A DNA stretch of 64,000 nt from Candidatus Binatia bacterium (lineage in GTDB: Bacteria; Desulfobacterota; Binatia; UBA1149; CAITLU01). The stretch covers positions 1-64,000 of the forward strand of contig DASXOZ010000013.1 of assembly GCA_036493895.1 (NCBI GenBank), written 5' to 3'. Each line of letters starts with the position of its first letter. The first letter of the stretch is position 1. Shown one piece after another: positions 63,891-64,000 of this stretch. The position numbers and the translations under genes were made by a program. The notes under the pieces are model-generated. The model made no database searches and was not told the origin of the DNA. It saw nothing but the letters and a program-made list of their open reading frames with translations.

Positions 63891-64000
63891 TCAGGACGGA
63901 GAGCGCGGCTCGCTCGCGGCTTCTTCTTCGACTTCTGCCAGCAGCGCAGGGATGGCGTCGATCTCGTAGCGCTTGTCGCGCGAGCCGTAGACGAAATGCG
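63891..64000 (-). CDS. C-terminal fragment of an unidentified minus-strand gene
   Basis: Frame open from the window edge to TGA at 63891-63893: 35 residues including H-F-V-Y-G-S-R-D-K-R-Y-E-I-D-A-I-P-A-L-L and an acidic Glu-rich tail. Too short to name; the residue pattern looks coding. The rest of the gene is outside the window. Confidence 0.45.
   Translation of the reverse strand, partial: HFVYGSRDKRYEIDAIPALLAEVEEEAASEPRSPS

Overview
The window is about 64 kb of high-GC bacterial chromosome with densely packed genes. Codon use looks uniform throughout, and I saw no tRNA, rRNA, phage, transposase or CRISPR. The gene mix is two DUF1329 proteins, two nitronate-monooxygenase paralogues, an F420-type luciferase-like oxidoreductase, a mycobacterial-type (Sdh1-like) succinate dehydrogenase, secreted DUF4215/Myxococcus-type Cys-rich proteins and LC7/roadblock proteins. 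This suggests a deltaproteobacterial-grade lineage (Desulfobacterota, Myxococcota or, my preferred guess, Candidatus Binatota). That placement is inferred from gene content only.

Layout. 1-339: 3' end of miaB. 676-2937: secreted M12-like metalloprotease with Cys-rich repeats. 3074-7908 (minus): overlapping run panE-like, JAMM peptidase, alpha/beta hydrolase, membrane protein, GGCT-like. 8070-10112: divergent PEPCK-like protein, converging on a flippase-like gene. 11499-12260: lipoprotein DsbA-like thioredoxin with a strong terminator. 12398-19210: flippase-like protein, zinc-ribbon/TPR membrane protein, MoxR-family AAA ATPase (CbbQ type) and VWA protein (CbbO/NorD type). 19197-22687 (minus): deoxyinosine glycosylase, nitroreductase, pirin, iron-permease-like and AttH/CrtC-like proteins. 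22888-26394: peroxiredoxin, acetyltransferase, PEP-mutase-like, ABM, ribE, zinc-finger protein. 26599-26733: 29-bp hairpin repeats just before clpB (26759-29362). 29419-33380: secreted beta-helix protein and an APH-like/P-loop kinase fusion. 33416-37191: flavin monooxygenase plus SDR, divergent from an AraC regulator. 38213-42073: Sdh1-like membrane anchor, sdhA, sdhB and a TPR gene, followed by a REP-like hairpin. 42193-54260: beta-helix/dockerin-like protein, phytanoyl-CoA dioxygenase-like, LLM oxidoreductase, rlmN, DUF1329, NTF2-like, Fe-ADH, methyltransferase, nitronate monooxygenase and DUF4440-like protein. 54513-62286 (minus): a six-gene run. 62835-63815: second nitronate monooxygenase. 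63891-64000: C-terminus of a minus-strand gene.

The best candidate for an undescribed system is 54513-62286. In transcription order it encodes an exported DUF1329 protein, a 70-residue coiled coil, a 1054-residue coiled coil with about five repeats of roughly 155 residues, two roadblock/LC7 proteins (one with a long Pro/Ala linker), and a Cache-HAMP membrane receptor with no output domain. It looks like a sensor-scaffold assembly, but no small GTPase, kinase or secretion ATPase lies in the window. Second tier: the MoxR/VWA operon with its membrane zinc-ribbon/TPR partner, the PEPCK-like protein with a large N-terminal extension, and the hairpin repeats before clpB.
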